A DNA stretch of 64,000 nt from DASRQZ01 sp964571275 (lineage in GTDB: Bacteria; Myxococcota_A; Polyangia; Fen-1088): contig CAZNCQ010000005.1 in assembly GCA_964571275.1 (NCBI GenBank), positions 1 to 64,000 on the forward strand, given 5' to 3'. A program made the translations under genes and the position numbers. Within the stretch, counting starts at the first letter, position 1; every line of letters begins with the position of its first letter. Below are positions 32,844 through 41,292 of the stretch, one piece after another. The notes under the pieces were generated by a model. It had not been told where the DNA came from. It was given only the letters and a program-made list of their open reading frames with translations, and searched no databases.

Positions 32844-34202
32844 TTGAAGCGCGCTCTCGTTTTTGTCGGTCTCGCGTTCGCCTTTGGCCTGCCGGTCGGT
32901 CTATCGGGTCTGGGCTGCAACGGCACCGCGGGTTCCGGTAGCGGCGGCCTGGGCGGAGAACCGGGGGGAGCCGGCACCGGCGGCGCGGTGGGGACCGCGG
33001 GCGCGTCGGGGCAGGCCGGCGCCAGCGGCGTCGCCGGCGCGAGCGGATCGGGCGGGGCGTCGAACAGCGGCGGGACGACCGGCGCGGGCGGCGCGATCGG
33101 CGGCGGCGGCAGCGGCAGCGGCGGGACGACCGGCGGCACGGGCGGCGTCACCGGCTCGGGCGGCCTCACCGGTGGGGGCGGCGCGACGCCGCTCGGCGCG
33201 TCGTACTTCATCGGCGCCGACATCACCGACCAGGAGACGCAGGCCGTCGCGACGCGGGCCAATCTGCTCACGTTGATGAAGGCGCACGGCTTCAACTACG
33301 TGCGCTTGCGGACCTTCGTCGACCCCAAGGCCGCCGACGGCTACGACAAGACCAACGGCTTCGATGACATCGCCCACACCGTCGCGTTCGGCAAGCAGGT
33401 CAAGGATGCCGGCATGGGCCTGCTGGTCGACTTTCACTACAGCGACAACTGGGCCGACCCCGGCAAGCAATGCGTCCCGGTCGCGTGGCAGAGCATCACG
33501 ACGATCGCGGGCCTGGCGACCATGGTCCACGATTACACCAAGGACGCGATCACGCAGCTGGTCGCGGGGGGCGCGCGGCCCGACATGGTCCAGATCGGCA
33601 ACGAAGAGACGCCCGGGATCCTGATTCACCTGTGCGACAGCCGCGGCTTGCCGCTGGCGGGCATCGCCGGCTACAACGCGGTGAACGGCGCGCTCTATCT
33701 CTATTCGTCGACCGACAAGGGCGCGCCCCCGGCCGGTGGGCCGCCCGCCGGAGGCTGGAACAACCTGGGCCTGCTGCTGAACGCGGCGGCGCAAGGGATC
33801 AAGGACGTCGATACCGGGATCAAGATCGCCCTGCACCTCGATCGCGGCAACGACCTCGCGTCGAGCCGCAACTTCATTCAAAACGCCACGGCCAAGGGCG
33901 TGCCGTTCGACGTCTTCGCCGAGTCCTGCTACGTCAACGTGCAGGGGCAGCCCGCGGACTGGCAGGCCACGTTCAGCGCGCTGTCGACGCAGTTCCCGAC
34001 CGTCAAGCTGATGATTGGCGAGTACAGCACGGCGCAGCGGGCGGCCAACGACGTGATCTTCGGGCTGCCCAATCAACAGGGGATCGGGACGTTCAACTGG
34101 CAGCCGACCGACCTGTGGACGCGCGCCGGCGCCAACTACACCGTGCAGCCCGACATGTCGATCTACGACACGATGAAGACCGACTACGCCGCCCGGCTCT
34201 GA
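32844..34202 (+). CDS. GH53 endo-beta-1,4-galactanase lipoprotein
   Basis: This 452-residue protein starts at TTG 32844, five bases after AGGAGG. It has a lipoprotein signal (Cys 25, LSGLGC), a linker of about 75 Gly/Ala/Ser residues and a family 53 catalytic domain. Signatures include YVRLRTFVDP, LLVDFHYSDNWADPGKQ and MVQIGNEETPG, with E254 as acid/base, and KLMIGEYS with E393 as nucleophile. GH53 enzymes cut beta-1,4-galactan side chains of pectin-type arabinogalactan. It would sit on the outer membrane surface facing the medium. The very long Gly-rich spacer is typical of surface enzymes that need reach. Flanking lipoprotein genes are not obviously functionally linked. Confidence 0.88.
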   Translation: MKRALVFVGLAFAFGLPVGLSGLGCNGTAGSGSGGLGGEPGGAGTGGAVGTAGASGQAGASGVAGASGSGGASNSGGTTGAGGAIGGGGSGSGGTTGGTGGVTGSGGLTGGGGATPLGASYFIGADITDQETQAVATRANLLTLMKAHGFNYVRLRTFVDPKAADGYDKTNGFDDIAHTVAFGKQVKDAGMGLLVDFHYSDNWADPGKQCVPVAWQSITTIAGLATMVHDYTKDAITQLVAGGARPDMVQIGNEETPGILIHLCDSRGLPLAGIAGYNAVNGALYLYSSTDKGAPPAGGPPAGGWNNLGLLLNAAAQGIKDVDTGIKIALHLDRGNDLASSRNFIQNATAKGVPFDVFAESCYVNVQGQPADWQATFSALSTQFPTVKLMIGEYSTAQRAANDVIFGLPNQQGIGTFNWQPTDLWTRAGANYTVQPDMSIYDTMKTDYAARL

Positions 34203-34368
34203 CCGCGTTCGTCCGCGGGCGTACGCCTTCCGGAGAAGAAGGTCGGGAAGAAGGCCCCCCGGCTTGCGTTGGGCAGGCAGATGGGTTGGGATGCCTGCCG
34301 GGAGACGCAGTCAGGTCCGGTCTCCAGGGGAGAACGGGTGTGAGCAATCAGGTCGGGCAGAGGGAGCG

Positions 34369-35523
34369 GTGAGGCCCGCCGGCGGCGGCGTTGCGGGCCG
34401 ACTCGCGGTGACCGCGGCCCTGATGCTGGCGCTGCTGCCGGCGTGCGGCGAGTCCGAGCGGCTGGTGCTGATCTGGGTCACTCTCGCGGATGGCGTGAAT
34501 CCTGACACCATTGCGTCGCTCCAGGCCCGCACGTCGCCGCATTTCAACCTCGAGCCGCCCGTCGATATACGCTGTGATGCGGGGCGTACGTGTTATCCGA
34601 TGTTGCTGGGCATCTATCTGCACTCGCATTCGGGGCCTGTGGACGTGCACGTATTCGCGTACCCCTCTCACGGTGAGGCAGTGGCTTCGGGCAAGCTCGA
34701 CGGAATAGACGGGTTCGGGCCCACGCCAACTCTTCTGCTGTATCCGTGCATCGCCCCGGAGTCGGACAAGACGATGCTGTGCCAGATGCCACCCACGCCC
34801 GACGCAGGAACCGACGCCGACGCGGGAGCAGATGTGAAGGACGCCGCGGATGCGGCCGATGGGAACACACGCTCGGAGGTCGGCGACGACCGCCCGCCCG
34901 ACGAACGGCCGGAGACGGGCGACGCGCATCCAGACGAACGCCCGGACGTGATTGACGTCGCGATGGATACACCGGACGCGACGGACGCGGATGCATTGAT
35001 CGATACCGGAGTCGATCAAAGCGAGACCGGCGACATAGTGGACGCGCCCCCGGAAACGAACCCCGACGGCGCTGATGCCGACGTCGCTCCGTCGGCTTGC
35101 ACAACCTACTGCACCGGTATCGTCCGCGCTTGTTCAGCGCTGTTCTCGGGAGAGCCTCAGTGCGAACTCAGTTGCGCTGCCGCGAACCTCGATTCTGATT
35201 CCATGGCCTGCCGAATCGGCAACATCGAAGCCGCGGCCAACGATCCGACGAAATGCGCTGAGGCGAGCTTGGCCAGCCCCGACTGTCCTTCGGGGGGCTG
35301 CATCGTGTATTGCTTGCTCGGCGCATCCGTATGCGGTGACGCGCTCTTCTCACTGAGTGATTGCCTATCGATTGCGTGTGACCCTAATTTGCCATTCGGT
35401 GACGCCCAATCACCGCGCAGCACCGACTCTCTTCTCTGCCGCATGGCCTGGCTCCAGGACGCAATCGAGGACCCCGATCTCTGCCTCCGGGCACAACCGA
35501 CAGGGCCCTGCCAGGCGCATTGA
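34369..35523 (+). CDS. Lipoprotein with Asp-rich linker and Cys-rich domain
   Basis: The GTG at 34369 gives a 384-residue protein with a lipoprotein signal (lipobox LLPAC, Cys about residue 25), a domain opening ERLVLIWVTLADGVNPDTIA (about 28-145), an Asp/Ala-rich acidic linker (about 145-245, rich in D-A-x-D) and a Cys-containing C-terminal region (about 245-384, for example CTTYCTGIVRACSALFS). The first domain resembles that of the lipoprotein at 28835 in position and sequence style. GC falls from the linker onward. No function is known; a surface-exposed module of myxobacterial type is likely. Confidence 0.75.
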   Translation: MRPAGGGVAGRLAVTAALMLALLPACGESERLVLIWVTLADGVNPDTIASLQARTSPHFNLEPPVDIRCDAGRTCYPMLLGIYLHSHSGPVDVHVFAYPSHGEAVASGKLDGIDGFGPTPTLLLYPCIAPESDKTMLCQMPPTPDAGTDADAGADVKDAADAADGNTRSEVGDDRPPDERPETGDAHPDERPDVIDVAMDTPDATDADALIDTGVDQSETGDIVDAPPETNPDGADADVAPSACTTYCTGIVRACSALFSGEPQCELSCAAANLDSDSMACRIGNIEAAANDPTKCAEASLASPDCPSGGCIVYCLLGASVCGDALFSLSDCLSIACDPNLPFGDAQSPRSTDSLLCRMAWLQDAIEDPDLCLRAQPTGPCQAH

Positions 35524-35559
35524 GTGCCACGGGCTCACTGCGCCTGGCGTGTGCGGAGC

Positions 35560-36087
35560 TTAGTTGCGGAAGACTTCAATCGAACCGATTATCGTATTCT
35601 GTTTGAGATCGCAGAAGAGCCGCATTCCCATTGGAGAGCCGCCAGGTGCCGTCGTCGGGAGCAGCAGTGGGCCAGTTGCTGTGGCTGTTCCCGATGGCAT
35701 CGGAAACGTACTCGGCGAGGTCGGCAGCGATATGAAGTTCGTATCAGACTCTGTACGGACATCGCAGTAGGAAGCCGTTGAGGGCGAGAAAGGAACTTTG
35801 ACTGACACGGTCAGCGATACGGGACCGGCCGAACTGTCGTCGTCGTCGGTGACGTGTTCCAAGGGACATAAAACGTCCAGTTCGGCGCCCACAACCATGA
35901 CTCCCATGCTGCTGTAAGAAAGGCTCGGCCCCGCACCACCGCCAGCCCCCCCCACACCGCCGACTACCGATTCCTTCTGACAAATGCTGGGGTGGTAGTC
36001 GATCCGCTTGGGGCGCGCGCTGGCGCCGACTGTCCAAACGACGATCAAAGCGACCACTACAAGACCGAGAAAACGATAGGATCTCAT
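35560..36087 (-). CDS. Secreted protein of unknown function
   Basis: This 175-residue protein starts at the ATG at 36087, seven bases after GGAGGG. It has a cleavable signal (residues 1-26, LVVVALIVVWTVGASA), then a beta-rich domain with a Gly-rich loop (VVGGVGGAGGGAG) and several strands (YSSMGVMVVGAELDVLCPLEH, VSLTVSVKVPFS). Four Cys residues could form disulfides. I recognise no family. It overlaps the upstream lipoprotein gene by four bases (ATGA) and is convergent with the lipoprotein at 34369. Its GC content is far below the window norm, and its codon use includes many A/T-ending codons. Confidence 0.65.
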   Translation of the reverse strand: MRSYRFLGLVVVALIVVWTVGASARPKRIDYHPSICQKESVVGGVGGAGGGAGPSLSYSSMGVMVVGAELDVLCPLEHVTDDDDSSAGPVSLTVSVKVPFSPSTASYCDVRTESDTNFISLPTSPSTFPMPSGTATATGPLLLPTTAPGGSPMGMRLFCDLKQNTIIGSIEVFRN

Positions 36088-36668
36088 TGCTTTTCCCTCC
36101 ATGGGCTGGGTTCCCTTCGCTGTTCAGGCGGACGCAACTGGTTTGCCAAGATCCAGGTCGACAGAAACTTCTTGCCCCCTTTTTCGACCAGGACGCGCCC
36201 CGTGCGGTAACGGGGTCCTGGGAAACTCATGAAGGGGCTCGCCGGCTGGATGTCGATGACCGCTCGGTTGACCTTGATGAAGGTGTTCCAGTCGGGATAC
36301 GTGACGTCAACGTAGCAGGCAGTCTTGGAATCCAGGCATTTGGGTTGGCCTACGTTGATCTGGTTACGAAGCGCATCAGGCAACTGTTGGAAGGTCTGGA
36401 TTAGCTTCCCTTTTGCCTCCAGTTGGGACAAAGCAGCCGAGTCGGGCTGAAGCAAAGGTAGCGGTTCGCTGAACCTTGCCAGCAAGGCTGCCCGTCCCTG
36501 GCTTTCCTCGTCCGCGATCGGTGGTTCTGGAGGAATTGGCAACTCCGATGGTGGATAGTCATATGGCGGCGCACCTTGAGCGGCTTTGGAGCTCTTGCAA
36601 CCGGTCGCTGCTGCCGCGAGCAGAACGAACAGCCCCAATCTCCATTGGGGAAAAAGAAGTTGTTTCAT
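36084..36668 (-). CDS. Small lipoprotein of unknown function
   Basis: This 194-residue protein has a lipoprotein signal (LGLFVLLAAAATGC, Cys about 24), a Pro-rich spacer (YPPSELPIPPEPPI) and a domain with AALLARFSEPLPLLQPDSAA, NVGQPKCLDSKTACYVDVTY and WNTFIKVNRAVIDI. Two Cys in the domain may pair. No family is recognised. It is the first gene of a two-gene operon with the secreted protein at 35560-36087 (four-base overlap) and is divergent from the TPR gene at 36852. Both share the lower GC of this segment. Confidence 0.65.
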   Translation of the reverse strand: MKQLLFPQWRLGLFVLLAAAATGCKSSKAAQGAPPYDYPPSELPIPPEPPIADEESQGRAALLARFSEPLPLLQPDSAALSQLEAKGKLIQTFQQLPDALRNQINVGQPKCLDSKTACYVDVTYPDWNTFIKVNRAVIDIQPASPFMSFPGPRYRTGRVLVEKGGKKFLSTWILANQLRPPEQRREPSPWREKQ

Positions 36669-36851
36669 GGTCGACCCCCTTTGGGCCCGCTCTAGACAGA
36701 CGGCGGGCGTAGCGACAAGTCCGGTCCAGCGACACCACGTCGCTTCCGACCTTGTCGATCTTCAAACGGAGCGGGCCGAGGTTCTTCCTACATCGGAGAC
36801 GTCAAACCACCCCTGGTCACCCGATATGCCCTGCTATAGGATGCCGAGCGG

Positions 36852-37649
36852 ATGCGGTCGGGGATCTGGCGGATTGGAATCGTGGCGGCGCTGGCAGTCA
36901 CGCCGAGTGGCCGCACGGCGTGGGCGCAGGCGGCGACCGCGCCACCACTCGGCAGTGCCGACGCCACTACCAACGAGGCCAAGGCGCGCGCGCAACAGTG
37001 TCTCGATCGCGGCAACCAGCTGCTGAACGAGCGCGCCTTCGAAAAGGCGCTCGCGGAGTTCCGCGCCGCGTACGGACTATTCCCGAGTCCGAAGATTCTC
37101 TTCAACGAAGCTGAGGCCGAGCGAGAGCTGGGAAAGTTCGTCGACGCCGCCGCGCACTACGATGCGTTCCTGCGCCAGTTCGTTTACGCTGAGAGCGACG
37201 AGGACGTGCAACGAATCGAAGCGGCGAAAGATGCCGCGCAGGCCGCGCGCGCCAAGATCGCGACCATCGACCCGGATGCGCCGAAAGGCGTCGAAATTGT
37301 CGTCGATGCGCGCTCGTTCGGCACGATGCCGCTAGCGGAGCCTTTGCGCGTCGACCCCGGATACCACCTGGTCACTTTTCGCCGCGCGGGCCTACGCGAT
37401 TCCAATCGCGCGATATTCCTGTCACTCGGAGAGCGGCTGCGCGTGAAACCGGATCCGGCGCGCGAGCCGATCATCGTCGCTCTCGAACCGCCGACACCAG
37501 TTCAGCCACCCAAGCCGCTCTGGCGGCGCTGGCCGTTCTGGGCCGTTGCCGGGGCGGCCGTCGTGGGCGGCGTGGCGGCGATCTTTTTGGCTAACCGCAG
37601 CGACCGGCCGCCCTGTACAACCGGCGCGATCTGCACGCAGGGCGACTGA
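36852..37649 (+). CDS. TPR protein with PEGA-like domain and C-terminal anchor
   Basis: This 265-residue protein has a signal peptide (residues 1-25, ALAVTPSGRTAWAQA), TPR-like helices (about 42-130: QQCLDRGNQLLNERAFEKAL, PKILFNEAEAERELGKFVDA), a PEGA-like beta domain (about 140-215: GVEIVVDARSFGTMPL, LRVDPGYHLVTFRRAGLRDS) and a membrane helix (WRRWPFWAVAGAAVVGGVAA). This is a common myxobacterial envelope layout of unknown function. It resembles the protein at 28100 in order of parts. It is divergent from the low-GC lipoprotein operon and converges on the sigma-factor gene, 15 bases away. Confidence 0.82.
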   Translation: MRSGIWRIGIVAALAVTPSGRTAWAQAATAPPLGSADATTNEAKARAQQCLDRGNQLLNERAFEKALAEFRAAYGLFPSPKILFNEAEAERELGKFVDAAAHYDAFLRQFVYAESDEDVQRIEAAKDAAQAARAKIATIDPDAPKGVEIVVDARSFGTMPLAEPLRVDPGYHLVTFRRAGLRDSNRAIFLSLGERLRVKPDPAREPIIVALEPPTPVQPPKPLWRRWPFWAVAGAAVVGGVAAIFLANRSDRPPCTTGAICTQGD

Positions 37650-37664
37650 GCTCCCCCCGCGCGC

Positions 37665-38633
37665 TCAGCGCGCCGCCGACTTCACCGCCGACGCCAGCCA
37701 GCGGTTGATGCTGACGTCGACCTGGCTGGTGAGCGCGCGCGCCAGCGACGCGAACTCGCTGGCGGTGACGCCGGCGTCCTCGCGCATGTAGCGTCCGGTC
37801 TCCTCGACCAGGGCGGTGCGCGCCTGCTTGAGCCAGCGCGAGATCGTCGAGTCATTGACGGCGTAGACCGTCGCCAGCTGCTCCAGGGTCACACCGTGCA
37901 GGTTGTGCAATCGCAACAGCGATCGCTCGCGATCGTTCAGCTTGCGCAGCGCCGCCTCGAACGCGCGTGCAAACACGTCGGCATAGTGGGTCTTGATGTA
38001 TCCGAGCTCGGGGTCGCGCTCGATGATCTCGGCTTCGATCGCGGCGCGCCGCTCGAATTGCTCGCGCGCCCCTTCGGAGCGCCGCAATGTCGAGACCGTG
38101 CGCTTCACCACGACGGCTATCCAGGCGCCCAGCGGCGCGCGCCCCGAGAACGAGAGGATCTTGGGCGGCGCATCCTCGACCGCGACCAGCAGCTTTTGCC
38201 GCAAGACCTGCGTCAGCTCTTCGGCGAACGGCGACGGATCGTCGGCGCGCCGGGCGGCCATCACGGACGGCTTGACCAGCGTATCGATGATGATCCGGAT
38301 GGCGGCAGCATCGCCCTGGCCCGCGGCACACGCGAGGTACAGATCCGCCGCGATCAGCGAGCCGATCGCCGCCATGACGTCGGCGCCATTCGGCAGTCGT
38401 TCGCGCGCCTCCGCGCCCAGCGCCTCGCGCGCGCACCGGCCGAGCAGCACCAGAAACCGCTCCGGATCGACCGTGACGCTGGGGAATGCGCTGCGACCGA
38501 TTTCGATCGCGGCGCTCAGGGCCGCCGCCAGCGCGCTGGACTCTTCGCGCGCCGGCGGTCTGGTCCGGCGCTCCGTCTCCGTCGCTTTGCTGTCCAACCC
38601 GCGATGGAACGCCTCGATGTGCGAAAGGGTCAT
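37665..38633 (-). CDS. Sigma-70-like factor of the myxobacterial gmx1 clan
   Basis: This 322-residue protein matches the gmx1 sigma-like group (TIGR03001) recognised by GRAPLGAWIAVVVKRTVSTL and the C-terminal RKLNDRERSLLRLHNLHGVT, LEQLATVYAVNDSTISRWL. The second part is a sigma region 4 helix-turn-helix. The N-terminal half replaces region 2 with a divergent helical domain (FLVLLGRCAREALGAE). Such proteins occur in large families in myxobacteria and their targets are unknown. The ATG at 38633 is preferred because the open frame further upstream is antisense to the kinase gene region. It is divergent from the kinase gene, 127 bases away. Confidence 0.8.
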   Translation of the reverse strand: MTLSHIEAFHRGLDSKATETERRTRPPAREESSALAAALSAAIEIGRSAFPSVTVDPERFLVLLGRCAREALGAEARERLPNGADVMAAIGSLIAADLYLACAAGQGDAAAIRIIIDTLVKPSVMAARRADDPSPFAEELTQVLRQKLLVAVEDAPPKILSFSGRAPLGAWIAVVVKRTVSTLRRSEGAREQFERRAAIEAEIIERDPELGYIKTHYADVFARAFEAALRKLNDRERSLLRLHNLHGVTLEQLATVYAVNDSTISRWLKQARTALVEETGRYMREDAGVTASEFASLARALTSQVDVSINRWLASAVKSAAR

Positions 38634-38760
38634 GGGACAGGCGGCGGCCAGTCTACTCCTGGTCGGTGGCGGCCGCCGGGTCCCCGGGTTGCGCGGCCTT
38701 TGATTTTTCTCGCGACCTGAGACAACGTCGTAGCGTCGAAGGGGGGCCAAGGGGCTGGCG

Positions 38761-40467
38761 TTGAGCTGTCTCGACGAAAATACAGTGGTGGATTTGTTGC
38801 GGGGGCGAACCACGGGGCAACCGCTTGCCGAGGCCGAGAAGCACCTCGCGATCTGTGACGAATGTGCGCAGTTGCTGGCCGATTCGGCCGGCGCCATCTC
38901 GATAACCGTCTCGATCGCGCCTGCCAACGACGTCGGTGATTGGCCCGCGATCACCACCATGCGGACCGCGGATCTCGATCGTCTCGGCGTCGATCTCGGC
39001 AGCTTGGCGCCCGGGACCGCGCTCAACGAGACCTACCGCGTGATCCGCTTCATTGGCCGCGGCGGTATGGGCGAGGTGTACGAGGTGGCGCACGCGCGCC
39101 TCTCGGGGCGTTACGCGGCCAAGGTCCTGACCACCCAGATCGCCGCGACGCCGGAGATCATGTCGCGGTTTCGGCGCGAGGCGCAGATCACGTCGGCGCT
39201 GAGCCATCCGAACATCGTGCGCGTGGTCGACTTCAACTGGACGTCCGACGGCCGCCCGTTCCTGGCGATGGAGTACCTGGAGGGCCTGCACCTGGGTCGG
39301 ATCATCCAGGCCGCCGGGCCCATGAGCCTGGAGCGCGTTCTACAAATCGTCGCTCCCGTCGTCTCGGCCCTGGTGGCGGTGCATCGGAACGCGATCATTC
39401 ACCGCGACCTCAAACCGCAGAACATCATGCTGGTGCCCGGTCCGGACGGCACGGGCGAGGTGGTGAAGCTGCTGGATTTCGGCCTCTCCAAGCGCACCGG
39501 CATGAATCCCAGCGAATCGCTGCTGGTCTCGCAGCAGCGCATGTTGCTGGGCACGCCCCTCTACATGGCGCCCGAGCAAGCCCGCGGTGACAGCGACAGC
39601 GTCGGCAGCGCCGCCGATCAATTCGCGCTCGCCGCGATCATCTACGAAATGCTGACCGGGCGCGCGGCCTTTGCCGGCGACACCGTCGAGACGGTGCTGT
39701 ATCGGATCGCTCACGTCGAACCCGCGCCGATGAGCGGCTTCGTCGCCGACGTCTCGGCGCCGGTGGAGACGGTCGTTCGGCGCGCGCTCAGCAAGGATCC
39801 GGGGACCCGGTTCCCGTCGATTGGCGCGTTCTTCGACGCGTTTCGCGAGGCGGTCGCGGGCCGCGCGGCGGGCGGTCGCGAGGGAGATCTCACGGGTGCG
39901 GCGTCGAGCGGCCAACGCGTCCCACCGGATGTCGCCCGAACCCGGCGTGTGTCGCGCGGGAGCCTGCCCGTCCGCGCGATCGCGGTGGGCGCGGCGACGG
40001 CGTCAGCGCTGGCCGTCGGTCTGATCCTGTTTCTGGCTCCGCCCCGCAGCCCCCCAGCGGTCTCGCCGCCGCGCGCGACCGTTCGCGCGATCGCGGCGGT
40101 CGCGCCGGTCACAAAGACTCCGGGCCCGGGAGCGGCCGGGCCGGGCGCCGGCGGCGAGGAGTCAGCGTCGAAGAACCCGCCGATTCCGCCGGTCACGGCG
40201 CCGCCCCTCCATGCGCACGCGGGCAGGGCGAAGCGATCTCGGCCATCGGCGCCGGTTTCGATGCCCGACGATCGGCCGCCGGTCACGGCGCAGACGGAGC
40301 CCGCCGTCTCGCCTGCGAACCCGGCGTCCCCGCCCCCGTCGACGCCCACGTCGTCGCCTCCTTCGGGATCGCTCGGCGCCAGCCCGGAGCAGCCGCCGGC
40401 CGAGGCGACACCTCCGCCCGCGCCCCCTCTCGGGCGCACCAAGGTCCGCCCGTTCGATAAATTGTGA
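38761..40467 (+). CDS. Ser/Thr protein kinase with N-terminal zinc (anti-sigma-like) motif and membrane anchor
   Basis: This 568-residue protein begins at TTG 38761. Residues 3-35 hold C3, H28, C32 and C35 (HLAICDEC), the H-x3-C-x2-C spacing of zinc anti-sigma domains. The kinase domain (about 95-365) has the Gly loop FIGRGGMGEVYEV, K121, catalytic D216 in HRDLKPQN, D239 in LDFGL and the MAPEQA motif, so it should be active. A single membrane helix follows (about 404-425) and then a periplasmic Pro/Ala-rich tail of about 140 residues. It is divergent from the gmx1-type sigma gene and 57 bases upstream of an ECF sigma gene. Control of one of these sigma factors is a reasonable inference. Confidence 0.88.
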   Translation: MSCLDENTVVDLLRGRTTGQPLAEAEKHLAICDECAQLLADSAGAISITVSIAPANDVGDWPAITTMRTADLDRLGVDLGSLAPGTALNETYRVIRFIGRGGMGEVYEVAHARLSGRYAAKVLTTQIAATPEIMSRFRREAQITSALSHPNIVRVVDFNWTSDGRPFLAMEYLEGLHLGRIIQAAGPMSLERVLQIVAPVVSALVAVHRNAIIHRDLKPQNIMLVPGPDGTGEVVKLLDFGLSKRTGMNPSESLLVSQQRMLLGTPLYMAPEQARGDSDSVGSAADQFALAAIIYEMLTGRAAFAGDTVETVLYRIAHVEPAPMSGFVADVSAPVETVVRRALSKDPGTRFPSIGAFFDAFREAVAGRAAGGREGDLTGAASSGQRVPPDVARTRRVSRGSLPVRAIAVGAATASALAVGLILFLAPPRSPPAVSPPRATVRAIAAVAPVTKTPGPGAAGPGAGGEESASKNPPIPPVTAPPLHAHAGRAKRSRPSAPVSMPDDRPPVTAQTEPAVSPANPASPPPSTPTSSPPSGSLGASPEQPPAEATPPPAPPLGRTKVRPFDKL

Positions 40468-40524
40468 CGATATTCGTGCAGGAGTCGCGCCTGGGAGCCG
40501 TCCTCTTTCCAGGAGGCGACAAAC

Positions 40525-41292
40525 ATGAGCGCAGAAGCTGGCTCTGGGCCAGGGGTGGAGATCGCGTCGGTCGAGGAGCTCAACGCGGCGATCGTGGCGG
40601 CGCATCCGGATCTCCTGCGGCGGGCGGTCTATCTCACGCGCAATCGCGAGGACGCGATGGAGCTGGTGCAGCGCACGGCGGAACGGGCGTGCGCGGCGCG
40701 CGCTCAGTTGAAAGCCGGGTCGAACGTGGCGCACTGGCTGGGAGCCATCCTGACCACTCAGTTCATCAATGAGTTCCGGCGGCGGCGCGCGAGCCCGTTC
40801 ACGCCCGGTGCCATGCACGACAACGTCGCCGCGCTGCCGGCCGACGCGCCTCCGCCGTGGAGCTGCTTCAGCCTCGACGACGTGATCGTGGCCGCGCAGC
40901 GCGTGCCTGACGGCTTTCGCGAACCGTTCGAGCTGCACCTGCTCCGCGGGCTGTCCCACCGCGCGATCTCGCTGCGGCTCGGCTTGCCGATGGGAACCGT
41001 CGCCACCCGCATTCACCGCGCCAAGCTTCTGTTGCGCGTCCTGCTCACCGAACGCGCACAACGTTCGCTGTCAGCGTCTTGCGTGCTTGTGAAAAAAATC
41101 CCAGATGACCACCGCGGCGTCGAAGTCGCGGGCCAGGCGGCCGCGACCGAGCCTCGCCTCGCCCCCCGGCCAGGTGTGACCGCCGCCCTCGATCGTGTAG
41201 AAGGCGACCTCGGTTCCGGCCGCGCACGGATCGAAGACGTCGACGCCGGTTTGCGTCCCGTCGTGGGGATCCAGGTCGGGCAGGCGGGTTGA
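40525..41292 (+). CDS. ECF sigma factor running into the convergent esterase gene
   Basis: The ATG at 40525 follows AGGAGG by eight bases. Residues about 20-90 form sigma region 2 (LLRRAVYLTRNREDAMELVQ, AHWLGAILTTQFINEFRRRR) and about 125-180 region 4 (AAQRVPDGFREPFELHLL, SHRAISLRLGLPMGTVATRI). A normal factor would stop near residue 185, but this frame continues to 255 residues; the last 74 codons are antisense to the 3' part of the esterase gene. Either the stop was lost recently or a sequencing error hides it. It directly follows the zinc-motif kinase gene, suggesting co-regulation. Confidence 0.8.
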   Translation: MSAEAGSGPGVEIASVEELNAAIVAAHPDLLRRAVYLTRNREDAMELVQRTAERACAARAQLKAGSNVAHWLGAILTTQFINEFRRRRASPFTPGAMHDNVAALPADAPPPWSCFSLDDVIVAAQRVPDGFREPFELHLLRGLSHRAISLRLGLPMGTVATRIHRAKLLLRVLLTERAQRSLSASCVLVKKIPDDHRGVEVAGQAAATEPRLAPRPGVTAALDRVEGDLGSGRARIEDVDAGLRPVVGIQVGQAG

